From: Rothia halotolerans | Lineage (GTDB): Bacteria > Actinomycetota > Actinomycetes > Actinomycetales > Micrococcaceae | Reading direction: 5' to 3' | NCBI RefSeq assembly: GCF_004136635.1 | Contig: NZ_NOIU01000001.1 | Location: forward strand, 372,001-436,000 | DNA: 64,000 nucleotides | Part shown: one piece after another, positions 47,846 through 57,040 of the stretch | Numbering within the stretch: position 1 is the first letter of the stretch | Layout of the letters: each line of letters opens with the position of its first letter | Made by a program: the position numbers and the translations under genes | Notes under the pieces: generated by a model | The model's input: only the letters and a program-made list of their open reading frames with translations | What the model was told of the DNA's origin: nothing | Database searches by the model: none

Positions 47846-48643
47846 ATGAGCTTCACGGACAGCACCTCCCAGCAGCACGCCCCCGGCCCGGCCGGGGAAT
47901 GGTTCCCGACGTGCGCGGTCTTCGACTGCGACGGCGTCCTGATGGACACGGAGAGCCAGTGGATCAAGACCGTCGAGCACGTCAGCGGCCAGCTGGGCAT
48001 CGAGCGTCCCCGCGACATCGCGAACAGGCTCACGGCCCTGCCCGCCGGTCAGATCGCCGACGCCCTGGCCCGCGAGTCGATGCCGGCCGAGGCCCCCGAG
48101 GGGGAGCTCGCCGCGCACTCCCGCCAGATCCTGCGCCGGCTCTCCGAGCTCGACGCCGAGCGGATCTCCCGCGGTGTGGAGCTGATCCCCGGCGCCCTGG
48201 AGCTCGTCGAGGAGCTGTCCGCCGTGATGCCCGTGGCCGTGGCGTCCAACTCGGCCCGGGGGATCCTCGACACCAAGCTGGAGATCGCCGGCTACACGCC
48301 CTTCCTCACCACCTGGGTCTCCTGCGACGACGTCCCCGAGGGCAAGCCCGCCCCGGACATGTACCTCGAGGCCGTCCGCCGGCTCGGCGGCGCGCCCGGC
48401 CGGGCGCTGACGGTCGAGGACTCGGCGCCCGGCTCCGCGGCGGCGCTGGCGGCCGGCACGCGCGTCGTCGTGCTCGCCGAGGACCCCGCCACGGCGCCGC
48501 GGGGGCACTACGCCCTCACCTCCTTCACCGATCCGGGCTTCCGCGCCCAGGTGCGCCGCTGGACCGCCGCGGCCGCGGAGCGCCTCGAGAAAACCCCGAT
48601 GACAGGGGGGCCTTCCGCCGCCGACGGGCATATGATGGAGTGA
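47846..48643 (+). CDS. HAD superfamily phosphatase (GS1/pgmB-like)
   Basis: 265 residues. Motif I FDCDGVL has Asp27 and Asp29; VASNSARG is motif II, KPAPDMYLEA motif III and VEDSAPGS motif IV. It resembles sugar-phosphate phosphatases of the HAD IA type and differs from the HAD at 5.2 kb by a longer N-terminus. ATG at 47846, GAGGAT six nt upstream (a weak leaderless signal) or AGGGAGG as SD. Its nearness to the polyol island could mean use against phosphorylated sugars; inference only. Confidence 0.85.
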   Translation: MSFTDSTSQQHAPGPAGEWFPTCAVFDCDGVLMDTESQWIKTVEHVSGQLGIERPRDIANRLTALPAGQIADALARESMPAEAPEGELAAHSRQILRRLSELDAERISRGVELIPGALELVEELSAVMPVAVASNSARGILDTKLEIAGYTPFLTTWVSCDDVPEGKPAPDMYLEAVRRLGGAPGRALTVEDSAPGSAAALAAGTRVVVLAEDPATAPRGHYALTSFTDPGFRAQVRRWTAAAAERLEKTPMTGGPSAADGHMME

Positions 48644-48683
48644 GCGACCTGAGTTGGTCCACGTGAGATGCGAGGAGGCGGCG

Positions 48684-49379
48684 ATGGCCACGGGTGAGGA
48701 CCCCGGAGGAGGTCCCGGCCTCCCGGAGGAGCGCCCTCGGTTCGGCCAGCGGCTCCCGCACGGCTCGGACGCGCCCGGACCCGACCCACGCCGCGGTCCG
48801 CCCCAGCCGGCCCGCCCCGAGCCCGGCGCCCCGCCGCGGGCCATGCGCCGCATGGTCGCCGGGATCTCGTTCGCGATGTGCATGCTGGGCGTGCTGGTCA
48901 TCTCCGGGCTCATGGCCCTGGGCCTGCCGTTCTGGTCCCTGGTGGGGGCCCTGCCGCTGCTGGCCGGGCTCGGCGGACTGATCGCGGTGCACTGGCGCCT
49001 GGCTCCCTCCCTGCGCGACGCCGAGGGGCCCCGGGTCCCCCGCACCGCCAACCGGCTGTTCCTCGTGCCGGCCGGGATCGCGATGCTGGGGGTGGGCGCG
49101 CTGGTCGTGAGCTACTTCGGCCCGGGCCTGGTCTCCAGCGACGAGCAGGGGGCCGTGCGCACCCACGTCGTCCTCTGGGTCGAGATCGGGCTGGTGCTCC
49201 TGCTGCTCGCGGCCCTGATCGCCGGGCTCATCGCGCTCGCGCTCTGGACGGTGCCGGACGAGGACGACTCGATCCTGCGCCGCCCGGACTTCGCCGACGA
49301 CCCCCCGCGGAGGCGCCGCGACCAGCGGCGGGGCGGCGAGGACCACTACGACTCGGACTGGTTCCGGGGCGGCGCCTGA
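48684..49379 (+). CDS. Membrane protein with disordered ends
   Basis: 231 residues. A Pro/Gly/Glu-rich N-terminus (1-55) and a charged C-terminal tail (RRPDFADDPPRRRRDQRR) flank four helices at about 60-80, 84-105, 128-150 and 172-195, ending WTVPDEDDS. Pattern as in actinobacterial DUF3043/3180-like proteins, but I cannot assign it. AGGAGGCGG precedes the ATG at 48684. Confidence 0.7.
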   Translation: MATGEDPGGGPGLPEERPRFGQRLPHGSDAPGPDPRRGPPQPARPEPGAPPRAMRRMVAGISFAMCMLGVLVISGLMALGLPFWSLVGALPLLAGLGGLIAVHWRLAPSLRDAEGPRVPRTANRLFLVPAGIAMLGVGALVVSYFGPGLVSSDEQGAVRTHVVLWVEIGLVLLLLAALIAGLIALALWTVPDEDDSILRRPDFADDPPRRRRDQRRGGEDHYDSDWFRGGA

Positions 49380-49443
49380 TCCCGCGCGGACCCGCCGGGC
49401 GTGCCTCGCCGCACGGGCGCCGTCGTGCGCGAGAATGAGGGGC

Positions 49444-50931
49444 ATGGCACAGAAGGCATTCCTCGGACTCGACGTCGGAACCTCGAGCACCAAGGCGGTG
49501 CTCGTGCGGCAGGACGGCACCGTGATCGGGGACCGCGCCCGGGAGCACTCCGTGGACCGCGGGCCGGGCGGCCTGGTGGAGATGGACCCGGCCGTCTGGT
49601 GGCGGGAGTTCCGCGAGCTCTACGCCTCGCTGGTGACCGAGCACGACGTCGACGTCGCGGGCATCGGCGTCTCCGGCATGGGCCCCTGCGCCGCCGTGAC
49701 CGACCTCGACGACCTCCCCCTCGCCCCCTCCGCCCTGTACGGGATCGACCACCGCGCCCGGCAGGAGGCGGCCCGGCTGACCGAGGAGCTCGGCGAGGAC
49801 CGGATCCTGCGGGAGCGCGACTCGGTGCTCACCTCCCAGGCCGCGGGCCCCAAGCTCGCCTGGTTCGCCGCCCGGCACCCGGAGTCCTTCGCCGCCGGCG
49901 TGCGCCTCTACATGCCCTCGAGCTGGATCGTCCGGCATCTGACGGGCGAGTACGTGCTCGACCGCCACTCCGCGAGCCAGTGCACCCCCCTCTACGACCC
50001 GGAGCGGCAGGGGTGGGACCCGGACATGGCCGAGCGGGTCGCCCCCGGCCTGCGCCTGCCCCGCCTGGGCTGGAGCGCCGAGGTCTGCGGCGAGACCCGT
50101 CCCCGCGCCGACCTGCCCGAGCTGCCCGGGGGCATCCCGGTGATCCACGGGACCATCGACGCATGGGCCGAGCAGGAGTCGGTCGGCGCCACCGGGGCCG
50201 ACGAGCTCTTCCTGATGTACGGGACGACGCTGTTCCTCATCGCCAACTCCTCCCGGCGCGTCCGGCACCCCTCCATGTGGGGCACCACCGGCACCCGCCC
50301 CGGCACCTTCAACCTCGCCGGCGGCCTCGCGACCTCCGGCGCCCTGACCGACTGGTTCCGCTCGATCTCCGGCGTGCGGGACTACGCTGAGCTGATCGAC
50401 GACGCCGCCCGCGTCGCCCCCGGCTCCGAGGGCCTGCTGGTGCTCCCCTACTTCGCCGGGGAGCGCACCCCCATCCAGGACCCGGACGCGCGCGGGGTGA
50501 TGGCGGGGCTGACCCTCCAGCACGGCCGCGGCCACCTCTACCGGGCGCTGCTGGAGGCCACGGCCTTCGCGGTGCGGCACAACATCGAGGTGATGGAGGA
50601 CGCCGGGGCGAGCATCCGGAGCCTGGCCTGCGCCGGCGGCGGGGTGCGCTCCGCGCTGTGGCCGCAGATCGTCTCCGACGTCACCGGGCGCCCCCAGACG
50701 GTGCGCCGCAACACGGTGGGCGCGGCGTACGGCGACGCGTTCATGGTCGCCCGGGCGCTCGGCGTCGTCGACGACCTGGACGAGTGGAACCCCGTGGACC
50801 GGGTGATCGAGCCCGAGCCGACGCCCGTCTACGACGACCTCTACGAGGACTACCGGCGCCTGTACGAGGCGACCGCCGACATCCAGCACCGCCTCTGCGC
50901 GGTGCAGAACGGGAAAGGACCGAGCACATGA
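49444..50931 (+). CDS. FGGY-family carbohydrate kinase
   Basis: 495 residues. The N-terminal GLDVGTSSTKAVLV phosphate-binding loop, catalytic Asp in HGTIDAWAE (about residue 238) and the C-terminal CAGGGVRSALWPQIV define FGGY ATP-dependent sugar/polyol kinases. It is not closely xylulokinase-like and probably phosphorylates a ketose or polyol. ATG at 49444 chosen; 49435 also possible. Overlaps the downstream dehydrogenase by 4 bp (ATGA), so the two act in one pathway: oxidation then phosphorylation, or the reverse. Confidence 0.85.
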   Translation: MAQKAFLGLDVGTSSTKAVLVRQDGTVIGDRAREHSVDRGPGGLVEMDPAVWWREFRELYASLVTEHDVDVAGIGVSGMGPCAAVTDLDDLPLAPSALYGIDHRARQEAARLTEELGEDRILRERDSVLTSQAAGPKLAWFAARHPESFAAGVRLYMPSSWIVRHLTGEYVLDRHSASQCTPLYDPERQGWDPDMAERVAPGLRLPRLGWSAEVCGETRPRADLPELPGGIPVIHGTIDAWAEQESVGATGADELFLMYGTTLFLIANSSRRVRHPSMWGTTGTRPGTFNLAGGLATSGALTDWFRSISGVRDYAELIDDAARVAPGSEGLLVLPYFAGERTPIQDPDARGVMAGLTLQHGRGHLYRALLEATAFAVRHNIEVMEDAGASIRSLACAGGGVRSALWPQIVSDVTGRPQTVRRNTVGAAYGDAFMVARALGVVDDLDEWNPVDRVIEPEPTPVYDDLYEDYRRLYEATADIQHRLCAVQNGKGPST

Positions 50932-51686
50932 ATCAGCAGCAGCCCTCCACCGAGTTCTCCGGCAGGAACGTCCTGATCACCGGGGCCGCGAGCGGGATCG
51001 GCCTGGCCATCGCCGAGCATCTGGCGGCCCGCGGGGCCCGGGTGGCCGGCGTCGACGTCGCCGCGTCGATCGAGGAGGCCGTGGCGGGCCTGCCCGGCGA
51101 GGGGCACCTGGCCCTGCGGCGGGACCTGACCGAGCCCGGCGCGGCGGATGAGATCGTCGAGGAGGTCCGGCGGGAGCTCGGCGAGCCCCACGTGCTGGTG
51201 AACTCGGCCGGCGTCGCGATCCTCGGCCCGGCGGAGGAGCTGCCCGCCGCGGACTGGCGCCGGACCATGGACATCAACCTCGACGCCTCGTTCTTCATGG
51301 CGCAGGCTGCCGGCCGCGCCATGACCCGCGCCGGCTGGGGGCGGATCGTCAACCTCGCCTCGCAGGCCTCGGTGATCGGGCTGGACCAGCACGTCGCCTA
51401 CTGCGCCTCCAAGGCCGCGATCGTGGGCATGACCAAGGCGATGTCGCTCGAGTGGGCCCCTCGGGGCGTGACGGTCAACGCCGTCTCCCCCACCGTGGTG
51501 GAGACCCCGCTGGGGAAGAAGGCGTGGGCCGGGGAGAAGGGCGAGCGGGCCCGGGCCGGGATCCCGGCGGGCCGCTTCGCCCAGCCGGAGGAGGTCGCGG
51601 CGATGGTCGCCTACCTGGCCTCCGACGACGCCGCGATGGTCACCGGCAGCAACATGCTGCTGGACGGCGGGTTCACCAGCGTGTGA
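50928..51686 (+). CDS. Short-chain dehydrogenase, D-threitol dehydrogenase-like
   Basis: 252 residues. NAD-binding TGAASGIG, active-site Ser in NLASQASVIGL, YCASK (Tyr and Lys), and the C-terminal MVTGSNMLLDGGFT. The segment VNAVSPTVVETPLGKKAWAGE and MTKAMSLEWAPRG resemble DthD/GolD-type enzymes that oxidise D-threitol or glycerol; hence D-threitol-type activity is likely. Coupled to the FGGY kinase. Confidence 0.8.
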   Translation: MNQQQPSTEFSGRNVLITGAASGIGLAIAEHLAARGARVAGVDVAASIEEAVAGLPGEGHLALRRDLTEPGAADEIVEEVRRELGEPHVLVNSAGVAILGPAEELPAADWRRTMDINLDASFFMAQAAGRAMTRAGWGRIVNLASQASVIGLDQHVAYCASKAAIVGMTKAMSLEWAPRGVTVNAVSPTVVETPLGKKAWAGEKGERARAGIPAGRFAQPEEVAAMVAYLASDDAAMVTGSNMLLDGGFTSV

Positions 51687-51704
51687 GGCCGGGGCGCCCC
51701 GGCC
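51687..51704. terminator. Convergent terminator palindrome
   Basis: 18-bp perfect palindrome GGCCGGGGCGCCCCGGCC between the SDR and xylB ends. Confidence 0.55.
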
Positions 51705-51728
51705 GGACCCGCCCCCTCCGCGCCGGCC

Positions 51729-53132
51729 TCAGGCCCCCGGGTGCACCGACTCCCGGAACCGCAGGTAGGCCTCGAAGGCCTCGGGGCGCGCCGGGGCCTC
51801 CACGGTCTCGCCCTCGGCCACCGACCAGCGCGGCGGCTCCTCCTCCCCGCCGAGCGCCCAGGCCGCCTGCCGGGCGGCGCCGAGGGCCACGAACTCCTGC
51901 GCCTCGGGCAGCGCCACGGGCCGGCCCAGGATGCCGGCGAGGATCTGCTGGAAGGCCCGCGAGCGCGCCCCGCCGCCGATCAGGAGGATCCGCCCGGCTC
52001 CTCCCCCGGCCTCCCCGCCGGCGTGCCCCAGCACCCGGTCCAGGGCCTCGCGCACCGAGCAGGCGAGCCCCTCCACGATCGCCCGTGCCAGGTTCTCCCG
52101 CGAGAGGTCGCCGGCCACGCCGCCCAGCTGCGCGGTCGCGTCCGGCAGGTTGGGGGTCCGCTCGCCGTTGAGGTAGGGCAGGAAGACCGCGCCGCCGGCG
52201 CCGGGCTCCCCGGCCAGGGCCAGCTCGCTGAACTCCTCGTGCTCCACGCCCAGCAGTCGCCGGCCCAGGTCCATGACCGGGGCGCCGTTGAGGGTGCAGG
52301 CCAGCGGCAGGTACCGGCCGGTGGCGTCGCAGAACCCGGAGACGCTGCCCGAGGGGTCCTCGGCGGGGGTCTCCGAGACGGTCATCGCCACCGCGCTCGT
52401 GCCCATCGAGAGGGCGACGTCGCCCGGCCTGAGCCCCAGCCCCAGCGCGGCCCCCATGTTGTCCCCGGTCCCCGGGGCGATGACCGCGCCCCCGCGGGTG
52501 CGGCCCACCGCCTCGCCGGGGCCGGCGAGGCGGGGCAGCTCGGGGGCGTGCCCCAGCGCCTCCTCCGCGACCTCCGGCAGCCAGGCCCGCCGGGCTGGCG
52601 AGTAGTAGGCGGTGCCGGAGGCCTCGCCGTGGTCGGTGACCAGCTCGTCCTCGGTGTTGAGGGCGAGGGTCAGGTAGTCGTGGGGCAGCGCGATGCTGTG
52701 AGTCCTGCGCGCGTTCTCGGGCTCGTTCTTCCGCGTCCAGGCCACCTTGGTGGCGGTGTAGGAGGCCACGGGGACGCTGCCGATCCGGCGCGCGGCCTCC
52801 CGCGGCCCGCCCAGCAGCTCGGTCAGCTCCTCCGCCTCGCCGGCGGACCGGGTGTCGTTCCAGAGCAGGGCCGGGCGGACGACGTCGCCCTCCCCGTCCA
52901 GCAGGACCATCCCGTGCTGCTGGCCCGCCACCGAGACCGCCGCGGCCCGCGGGAGCAGGTCGGCGGTGGTCTCCTCCAGGGCGGAGACCCACGCGGCGGG
53001 GTCCACCTCGGTGCCGGCGGGGTGCTCGGCGCGGCGGGTCTCCACCACGCGGCCCGTCTCCGCCTCGACCAGCAGGGCCTTGCAGGACTGCGTGGAGGAG
53101 TCGACCCCCAGGACGTAGGTCTTCTCTGGCAT
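51729..53132 (-). CDS. xylB: Xylulokinase
   Basis: 467 residues. VLGVDSSTQSCKALLVE at the N-terminus, SVAGQQHGMVLLD (catalytic His/Gln of XylB), LLWNDTRS, and GTGDNMGAALGLG with the catalytic Asp near residue 225 are all XylB signatures. It converts D-xylulose to D-xylulose 5-phosphate. It follows the polyol dehydrogenase by 122 bp on the same strand; no xylose isomerase is present, so xylulose probably comes from arabitol or xylitol. Confidence 0.92.
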   Translation of the reverse strand: MPEKTYVLGVDSSTQSCKALLVEAETGRVVETRRAEHPAGTEVDPAAWVSALEETTADLLPRAAAVSVAGQQHGMVLLDGEGDVVRPALLWNDTRSAGEAEELTELLGGPREAARRIGSVPVASYTATKVAWTRKNEPENARRTHSIALPHDYLTLALNTEDELVTDHGEASGTAYYSPARRAWLPEVAEEALGHAPELPRLAGPGEAVGRTRGGAVIAPGTGDNMGAALGLGLRPGDVALSMGTSAVAMTVSETPAEDPSGSVSGFCDATGRYLPLACTLNGAPVMDLGRRLLGVEHEEFSELALAGEPGAGGAVFLPYLNGERTPNLPDATAQLGGVAGDLSRENLARAIVEGLACSVREALDRVLGHAGGEAGGGAGRILLIGGGARSRAFQQILAGILGRPVALPEAQEFVALGAARQAAWALGGEEEPPRWSVAEGETVEAPARPEAFEAYLRFRESVHPGA

Positions 53133-53254
53133 GGTCCTCGTCTCTCCTCGTCGTCGAGTGTGGTGAGCCCACCGTATCGCGCCCGGCGCGGCGCCCTCTG
53201 CGCGGCGGGGCGGGAGAGACCGGGCGGACCGGGACCCTCCCACCCCGTTCCGGA

Positions 53255-54763
53255 TCAGGCGGCGAGCAGCCGCTCCAGGGTCTTCAGGCTGCCGACCTCG
53301 TGCAGGGACCTCAGCGCCTCGACGTAGGCCTCGGTGAAGCGCGGCTGCTCGGCGAGGTCCCCGAAGAGGTCCTCGTCCCGCAGGAAGGCCAGCTCGTCCT
53401 CCCCCTGGCGGGCGGCCGCGGCGCGGACCCGCTCCTCCAGGTGGTCGACGACCTCGATCGGCTCGCCCCGCTCGTCCGTGCCCTCGGCGTACCGGGCCCA
53501 GCTGGCCACGATGGCGGCGGACAGCCGCACCTCGCCGCCCTCGCGGAGGTTGTCCCGGATCACCGGCACCAGCCACTTGGGGATCCGGTCCGACGACTCG
53601 GCGCACAGGCGCGGCACCGTGTCCTTGACGTACTGGTTGGTGAAGCGGCGGATCAGGGTCTCGGCGTACTCGTCGACGTCGATCCCCTCCACCGGGTCCA
53701 GGGTCGGCATCGCCTCGCGGCGCATGTAGGCCAGCAGAAAGTCGGCGATGCGCTCGTCCGAGACCGCCTCGTCCACCCGGTGGTACCCGGCCAGGTGCGC
53801 GAAGTAGCACAGCCCCTGGTGGGAGGAGTTGAGCATGCGCAGCTTGAGCTTCTCGTAGGGCCCGACGTCGTCGACCAGCTGGACGCCGACGTCCTCGTAG
53901 GGCGGCCGGCCGTCCACGAACTCGTCCTCCATGACCCACTGGATGAAGTCCTCGGTGACCACGGGCCAGGCGTCCTCGTAGCCGAGGGTCTCCCGGACGT
54001 AGGCGCGGTCCTCGTCGGTGGTCGCGGGGGTGATCCGGTCCACCATGGAGTTCGGGAAGCTCACGTGCTCCCCGATCCACTCGGCGAGCTCCGGGTCCAG
54101 GGCGCGCGCGTGGGCCGTGAAGACGCCCCGGGCGATCTCGCCGTTGGCCTGGATGTTGTCGCAGCTGCGGATGGTGAACGGGGCGATCCCCCGCTCGCGG
54201 CGCAGCCTCAGCGCCTGGACCACCAGGCCGAAGACCGTGCGGGGGTGCTCCGGGTCCTTCAGGTCGGCGGCGACGTCGTCGTTGGTCAGGTCGTACTCGT
54301 GGGTGACCTGGTTGACGTTGTAGCCGCCCTCGGTCACGGTCAGGGAGACGATCCGGACGCTCTCCCCGGCCAGGCGCTCCACGGCCGCCTCCGGGTCCTC
54401 GGGAGCCCAGACGTAGTCGACGATCGAGCCGATGACCCGGATGTCCTCGTGGCCGTCCGGGAAGCGGGCGATCAGCGTGTACAGGTGGTCCTGGGCGGCC
54501 AGGGCGTCGCGCATCCGCTCGTCGCCGGGCAGCACGCCCATCCCGCAGATGGCGAAGTCGCGAGCCTCGCCCTCGGAGAGCAGCTCGTCCAGGTAGCGCG
54601 CCTGGTGCGCGCGGTGGAAGCCGCCGACGCCGAAGTGCACGATCCCCGGCGTCAGCCCGGACCGCTCGTACCCGGGGACCGAGAACGAGCTGCCCTCGGG
54701 CAGGCGGGCACGGGCGGACTCGGCGATCTCGCCCAGGGCGGCCTGCGTCAGTCGCTGCGCCAT
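53255..54763 (-). CDS. Long-chain polyol dehydrogenase (mannitol/arabitol type)
   Basis: 502 residues, single-Rossmann PSLDR family. GIVHFGVGGFHRAHQARYLDELL holds the NAD site; the catalytic signature K-x4-N-x2-H appears in KLRMLNSSHQGLCY near residue 300. Substrates in this family are mannitol, D-arabitol (to xylulose) or fructuronate. Being followed by xylB, D-arabitol 4-dehydrogenase is the best guess. ATG at 54761-54763 begins 2 nt after the upstream stop; the longer frame is a shadow. Confidence 0.9.
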   Translation of the reverse strand: MAQRLTQAALGEIAESARARLPEGSSFSVPGYERSGLTPGIVHFGVGGFHRAHQARYLDELLSEGEARDFAICGMGVLPGDERMRDALAAQDHLYTLIARFPDGHEDIRVIGSIVDYVWAPEDPEAAVERLAGESVRIVSLTVTEGGYNVNQVTHEYDLTNDDVAADLKDPEHPRTVFGLVVQALRLRRERGIAPFTIRSCDNIQANGEIARGVFTAHARALDPELAEWIGEHVSFPNSMVDRITPATTDEDRAYVRETLGYEDAWPVVTEDFIQWVMEDEFVDGRPPYEDVGVQLVDDVGPYEKLKLRMLNSSHQGLCYFAHLAGYHRVDEAVSDERIADFLLAYMRREAMPTLDPVEGIDVDEYAETLIRRFTNQYVKDTVPRLCAESSDRIPKWLVPVIRDNLREGGEVRLSAAIVASWARYAEGTDERGEPIEVVDHLEERVRAAAARQGEDELAFLRDEDLFGDLAEQPRFTEAYVEALRSLHEVGSLKTLERLLAA

Positions 54764-54765
54764 GC

Positions 54766-55233
54766 TCAGCACCCCTCGTAGTCGGTCAGGACCCGGACCT
54801 TGTCCTGGGAGGGCGACTCGGGATCGAAGGTGTAGCCGATCCACTCGCCGACCAGGCGCAGGGCGAGCTGCTCGCCGACCACGCGCTGGCCCATGCACAG
54901 GATGTGGGCGTCGTTGGAGAGGATCGAGCGCTCCACGGAGTAGGAGTCGTGCGCGGTGACCGCGCGGATGCCCTTGACCTTGTTCGCCGAGATGGCCACG
55001 CCCAGGCCGGTGCCGCAGATCAGCACGGCCCGGTCGGCCTCGCCGCGGGCGATCCGCTCGGCGGCCTCGATCGCGACGGAGGGGTAGGGGGTGTTCTCGT
55101 CGGCGCTCACGCCGACGTCGGCCACCGAGGCGACCCGGGGGTCCTCCTCGAGCTGCCGCTTCACGGCCTCCTTGTAGTCGTAGCCGGCGTCGTCTCCGCC
55201 GACGATCAGTCGCAGTCCGCTGCTCTCTGCCAT
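54766..55233 (-). CDS. derI: RpiB-type isomerase, D-erythrulose 4-phosphate isomerase-like
   Basis: 155 residues. RpiB/LacAB fold with [31 protein letters not shown]; Cys and His are the catalytic residues of this group. Similarity to M. smegmatis DerI, by memory, and the location beside an erythrulose-type kinase and EltD-like enzyme support interconversion of D-erythrulose 4-phosphate and D-erythrose 4-phosphate rather than ribose 5-phosphate. Ends 2 nt before the next gene. Confidence 0.8.
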   Translation of the reverse strand: MAESSGLRLIVGGDDAGYDYKEAVKRQLEEDPRVASVADVGVSADENTPYPSVAIEAAERIARGEADRAVLICGTGLGVAISANKVKGIRAVTAHDSYSVERSILSNDAHILCMGQRVVGEQLALRLVGEWIGYTFDPESPSQDKVRVLTDYEGC

Positions 55234-55291
55234 GTCGCTTTCCTTCCGGTCGTGCTTCGGTGCTTCGTCTCGGCTGGGATGCCGGCGGCCG

Positions 55292-56980
55292 CTAGAGGCG
55301 CTCGCCGACCTTGTCGATGATCAGGCTCATGGAGACCGCGCCGGGGTCCGGGTGGCCCACCGACTTCTCGGCGAGCGGGCGGGCCCGGCCGGTCCGCGGC
55401 ACCAGGTCGGCGCTGGCCTCGGCGCCCTCGCGGGCCTTGACGGCGGCGTCATTCCAGGCGGCCGCGGCGTCCTCGGCCTCGGCGAGCGCGTCGCTGAAGG
55501 GGAGCAGGGCGTCCAGCAGGGTCTTGTCCCCCGCCGAGGCCCCGCCGAGGGTCTGCATGGACTCGGCGAAGCGGCGCACGGCCTCGCGCAGCTGCTCCTG
55601 GCCGAGCTCCTCCGACGCGTCGTCGAAGGCCGCGGAGGCCGCCTCCAGGGAGGCGCCCCACAGGACGCCGGAGGTGCCGCCGGCCCGGGCGGCCCAGGCG
55701 CGGCCCGCCGCCTTCAGCAGGCTCGCGGGGCCGGCGTGCTCGGGCAGGCTCTGGATCACCTCCACGGCGGCCTCGGCGCCGCGGACCATGCCGCGCCCGT
55801 GGTCGCCGTCGCCGGCGAAGGCGTCGATCTCGCCGAGGCGGGTCTCCTCCCGGCGCATCAGCTCGGCGACGTCCTCCGCCGCGGCTCGCACCTCGGCCGC
55901 GAGCTCGCGGGCCCGGGTGCTCGCCTCGACGACCTCATCCTCCGCCGCCGAGCCCTCGGGACCGCGGTACTCGTCCTCGATGCTCTCCAGCGGGGCGCGC
56001 TGCTTGCGGTAGGCCGCGGCGTAGGCATCCGCGGTCCAGAGCGGCTCCAGCTCCTCGTCCAGCCACGCCAGCGTGAGCGAGACGCCGCCCATGTCCAGGC
56101 TCGTGACGATCTCGCCGACCTCGGGGTCCACGATCTCGCAGCCCGCCTCCCGCAGCAGCGGGGCGACGGTGCGGTAGAGGAGGAACAGCTCCTCGTACTT
56201 GGTGGTGCCCAGGCCGTTGAGGATCACGCCCACCCGCTTCCCGGGCTCCTCCGGGAGATGCTCGAGCAGGCTCTCGACCAGCATCCTGCCGAGCTCCTCG
56301 GCCGAGGGCCGCTCCTCGTCCCGGATGCCGGGCTCGCCGTGGATGCCCAGGCCCACGCCCATCTGGCCCTCGGCGACCTCGAACAGCGGCGAGTCCGCGC
56401 CCGGCATGGTGCAGCCGGCGAACGCGACGCCCAACGTCCGGGTCCGCCGGTTGGCCAGGTTCCCCAGGCGCTCGACGTCGTCGAGGTCCTTGCCGGCGGC
56501 CGCCGCGGCCCCCATGGCCTTGAAGACCACGAAGTCGCCGGCGATGCCGCGGCGCTCCTCGTGCTCCGGGGCGGAGGCGACGTCGTCGGTCACCACCACG
56601 ATCCGGGTATCGATGCCCTCGGCCCGCAGCATCTTCGCCGCGATCCCGGAGTTCATCGTGTCCCCGGCGTAGTTGCCGAAGCTCAGCACCACCCCGCGGC
56701 CCTGGTCCGCTGCCTTGGCCACCGAGTAGATGTGCGCCGCCGAGGGCGAGGTGAAGATGTTGCCCACCACGGCCCCGCTGGCGAAGCCGGGGCCCACCAG
56801 GCCCGCGAAGGCCGGGTAGTGCCCCGAGCCGCCGAGCACGACCACCGCGACCTGCGGCTCGCGCGGCGGGTGGGAGACCACTCCCCCGGGGACCGCGGCG
56901 AGGCGGTCCGAGTACAGGTCGGCGAAGCCCTCGAGCTGGTCCTCGGAGAACTCTGACGGGTCGTTGTGAAGTCGGGTCAT
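55292..56980 (-). CDS. DhaK-DhaL fusion kinase (erythrulose/dihydroxyacetone kinase)
   Basis: 562 residues. The DhaK domain (1-330) holds the covalent-substrate His in GLGIHGEPG near 214 and GGSGHYPAF; after a linker the DhaL domain (365-562) has the Mg-ATP motif [10 protein letters not shown] near 393. This ATP-dependent one-chain form covers dihydroxyacetone kinase and the L- and D-erythrulose kinases LerK/DerK. Clustering with EltD- and DerI-like genes favours erythrulose. Confidence 0.88.
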   Translation of the reverse strand: MTRLHNDPSEFSEDQLEGFADLYSDRLAAVPGGVVSHPPREPQVAVVVLGGSGHYPAFAGLVGPGFASGAVVGNIFTSPSAAHIYSVAKAADQGRGVVLSFGNYAGDTMNSGIAAKMLRAEGIDTRIVVVTDDVASAPEHEERRGIAGDFVVFKAMGAAAAAGKDLDDVERLGNLANRRTRTLGVAFAGCTMPGADSPLFEVAEGQMGVGLGIHGEPGIRDEERPSAEELGRMLVESLLEHLPEEPGKRVGVILNGLGTTKYEELFLLYRTVAPLLREAGCEIVDPEVGEIVTSLDMGGVSLTLAWLDEELEPLWTADAYAAAYRKQRAPLESIEDEYRGPEGSAAEDEVVEASTRARELAAEVRAAAEDVAELMRREETRLGEIDAFAGDGDHGRGMVRGAEAAVEVIQSLPEHAGPASLLKAAGRAWAARAGGTSGVLWGASLEAASAAFDDASEELGQEQLREAVRRFAESMQTLGGASAGDKTLLDALLPFSDALAEAEDAAAAWNDAAVKAREGAEASADLVPRTGRARPLAEKSVGHPDPGAVSMSLIIDKVGERL

Positions 56981-57040
56981 GCGGGCGGCTCCTCCTCGTT
57001 GAGCGGCTGCCGGAAGCCCGGAGGCCTCCGATGGGAAGGG

